DNA of 64,000 nt from Niveibacterium microcysteis (lineage in GTDB: Bacteria; Pseudomonadota; Gammaproteobacteria; Burkholderiales; Rhodocyclaceae), in assembly GCF_017161445.1 (NCBI RefSeq), contig NZ_CP071060.1:2976001-3040000 (forward strand). Reading direction: 5' to 3'. Each line of letters opens with the position of its first letter. The stretch's first letter is position 1. Both the position numbers and the translations under genes were made by a program. The notes under the pieces were generated by a model, which made no database searches, was not told the DNA's origin, and worked only from the letters and a program-made list of their open reading frames with translations. This document shows positions 63,115 to 64,000 of the stretch, piece after piece.

Positions 63115-64000
63115 ATGAATTACTTCATCACCGGCGCGACCGGCTTCATCGGACGCCGACTGGTCCGCAAGCTGCTCGAGCGCCCGGAAGGCACGATTTT
63201 CTTCCTCGCACGCAAGGAAGAAGCGGAGCTGATCGAAACCTTGCGTAGCGAATACTGGTCTGCCGGCGGCGACCGGGTCGTGGCGGTCTTCGGTGACCTG
63301 CGCGAAGACGGCCTCGGTGTCACGAAAACCGACCTGCGCAAGCTCAAGAACAAGATCACGCATTTCTTCCACCTCGCCGCGATCTACGACCTGAAGGCAA
63401 GCGCCGAGATCCAGCAGAACGTGAACGTCGAAGGCACCCGCCGCGTCGTGCAATTCGCCGAGGCGCTCGGCGCCAAGCACTTTCACCTGTTCAGCTCGAT
63501 CGCCTCCGCGGGGATGTTCGAGGGGCTCTTCCGCGAAGACATGTTCGAAGAGGCCGAGGGGCTCGATCACCCCTACTTCTCGACCAAGCACGAGTCCGAG
63601 CGCATCGTGCGCGAGGAATGCAAGGTGCCGTTCCGTATCTACCGCCCGGGCATCGTGGTGGGCGATTCGCGCACCGGCGAAATGGACAAGATCGACGGCC
63701 CGTACTACTTCTTCAAGCTGATCCAGCGCCTGCGCAACCTGCTGCCGCCCTGGATGCCAGCGGTCGGGCTCGAAGGTGGCCGTATCAACATCGTGCCGGT
63801 GAACTTCATCGTCGACGCGGTGGATCACATTTCCCACGCCAAGGGTGAGGACGGCAAGTGCTTCCACCTTGTCGACCCGACGCCCTACCGCGTTGGCGAC
63901 ATCCTCAACATCTTCGCGCGTGCGGGCCATGCGCCACAGATGTCAATCCGCATCAACGCGGCGCTGTTCTATTTCATCCCGAAGGGCATCCGCAAGGCGA
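63115..64000 (+). CDS. fatty acyl-CoA reductase, NAD-dependent epimerase/SDR type (Maqu_2507-like), N-terminal part
   Basis: The first 295 codons are present and the gene runs off the window. It opens MNYFITGATGFIGRRLVRKL (NADPH-binding GxxGxxG) with catalytic Tyr/Lys in YFSTKHESERIV. VREECKVPFRIYRPG and INIVPVNFIVDAVDHI closely resemble the first half of the Marinobacter bifunctional fatty acyl-CoA reductase. That enzyme reduces acyl-CoA via aldehyde to alcohol, for wax esters. A GGAGGG site lies upstream. Being half of a double-domain protein, its C-terminal SDR should lie outside the window. Confidence 0.82.
   Translation, partial: MNYFITGATGFIGRRLVRKLLERPEGTIFFLARKEEAELIETLRSEYWSAGGDRVVAVFGDLREDGLGVTKTDLRKLKNKITHFFHLAAIYDLKASAEIQQNVNVEGTRRVVQFAEALGAKHFHLFSSIASAGMFEGLFREDMFEEAEGLDHPYFSTKHESERIVREECKVPFRIYRPGIVVGDSRTGEMDKIDGPYYFFKLIQRLRNLLPPWMPAVGLEGGRINIVPVNFIVDAVDHISHAKGEDGKCFHLVDPTPYRVGDILNIFARAGHAPQMSIRINAALFYFIPKGIRKA

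Overview
The window is GC-rich (clearly above 60% by eye), densely coded DNA from a Gram-negative chromosome. Best guess: a Betaproteobacterium of the Rhodocyclales/Burkholderiales type. Grounds: a DUF3138-like outer-membrane protein, a one-cysteine DksA, a CcoG/DUF3149 pair, a PhaI-type phasin and a Marinobacter-type fatty acyl-CoA reductase. I see no rRNA, tRNA, insertion sequence, prophage or CRISPR array; the long antisense ORFs are GC-driven shadows.

Layout. 1-18040 is a polyamine region. On the minus strand, ald-spuA-spuB-spuC-potF-potG-potH-potI-porin-gabD follows the gene order of Pseudomonas spuABCDEFGH and adds alanine dehydrogenase at the front and an outer-membrane protein plus succinate-semialdehyde dehydrogenase at the back. 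A MocR/GabR-type regulator diverges from ald. After dksA and two small membrane-protein genes comes a second polyamine block (speB-puuB-cupin) diverging from a class I amidotransferase gene. Together these encode import of putrescine, the gamma-glutamyl and aminotransferase routes to GABA, and exit to succinate; Ald could return alanine formed by SpuC to pyruvate.

18203-26800 holds a three-PAS GGDEF/EAL protein, release factor RF3, and an OmpR-type two-component system diverging from a PKD lipoprotein and a small secreted protein. 26798-33927 is a redox/sulfur block: DUF3149 and ccoG, divergent from an 831-residue four-module thiol/persulfide oxidoreductase, then a SigZ-like sigma factor, an ArsP-like permease, a mini-thioredoxin and ferredoxin-NADP reductase, closed by a clear terminator. 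33949-37824 is pstSCAB without phoU, with a PhoB box and a pstS-pstC attenuator hairpin.

37960-50482 carries a DUF808 membrane protein, a DsbA-like oxidoreductase, a ThDP enzyme, a CorA homologue with an altered GMN motif, a nickel/cobalt exporter with its CsoR-family regulator and operator, a CWC protein, a BaiN-like flavoprotein, a CorC-type protein, and a PAS kinase overlapping an HD-GYP phosphodiesterase. 50579-51562 is a RES/Xre toxin-antitoxin pair with its own repeats. 51704-59363 holds lipocalin, a ygiD-gst-doxX block opposite a LysR regulator, a DUF2249 protein, otsB, a macro-domain protein and a FUSC transporter. 59364-64000 looks devoted to lipid and storage metabolism: a TetR-TPR pair, patatin phospholipase, phasin and a fatty acyl-CoA reductase that runs off the window.

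No single locus is obviously a new defence or mobile system. The best candidates for something undescribed are the four-module persulfide oxidoreductase with its flanking repeats, the two-component system/PKD-lipoprotein unit, the polyamine operon with its own outer-membrane protein and alanine recycling, and the lipid cluster at the right edge.
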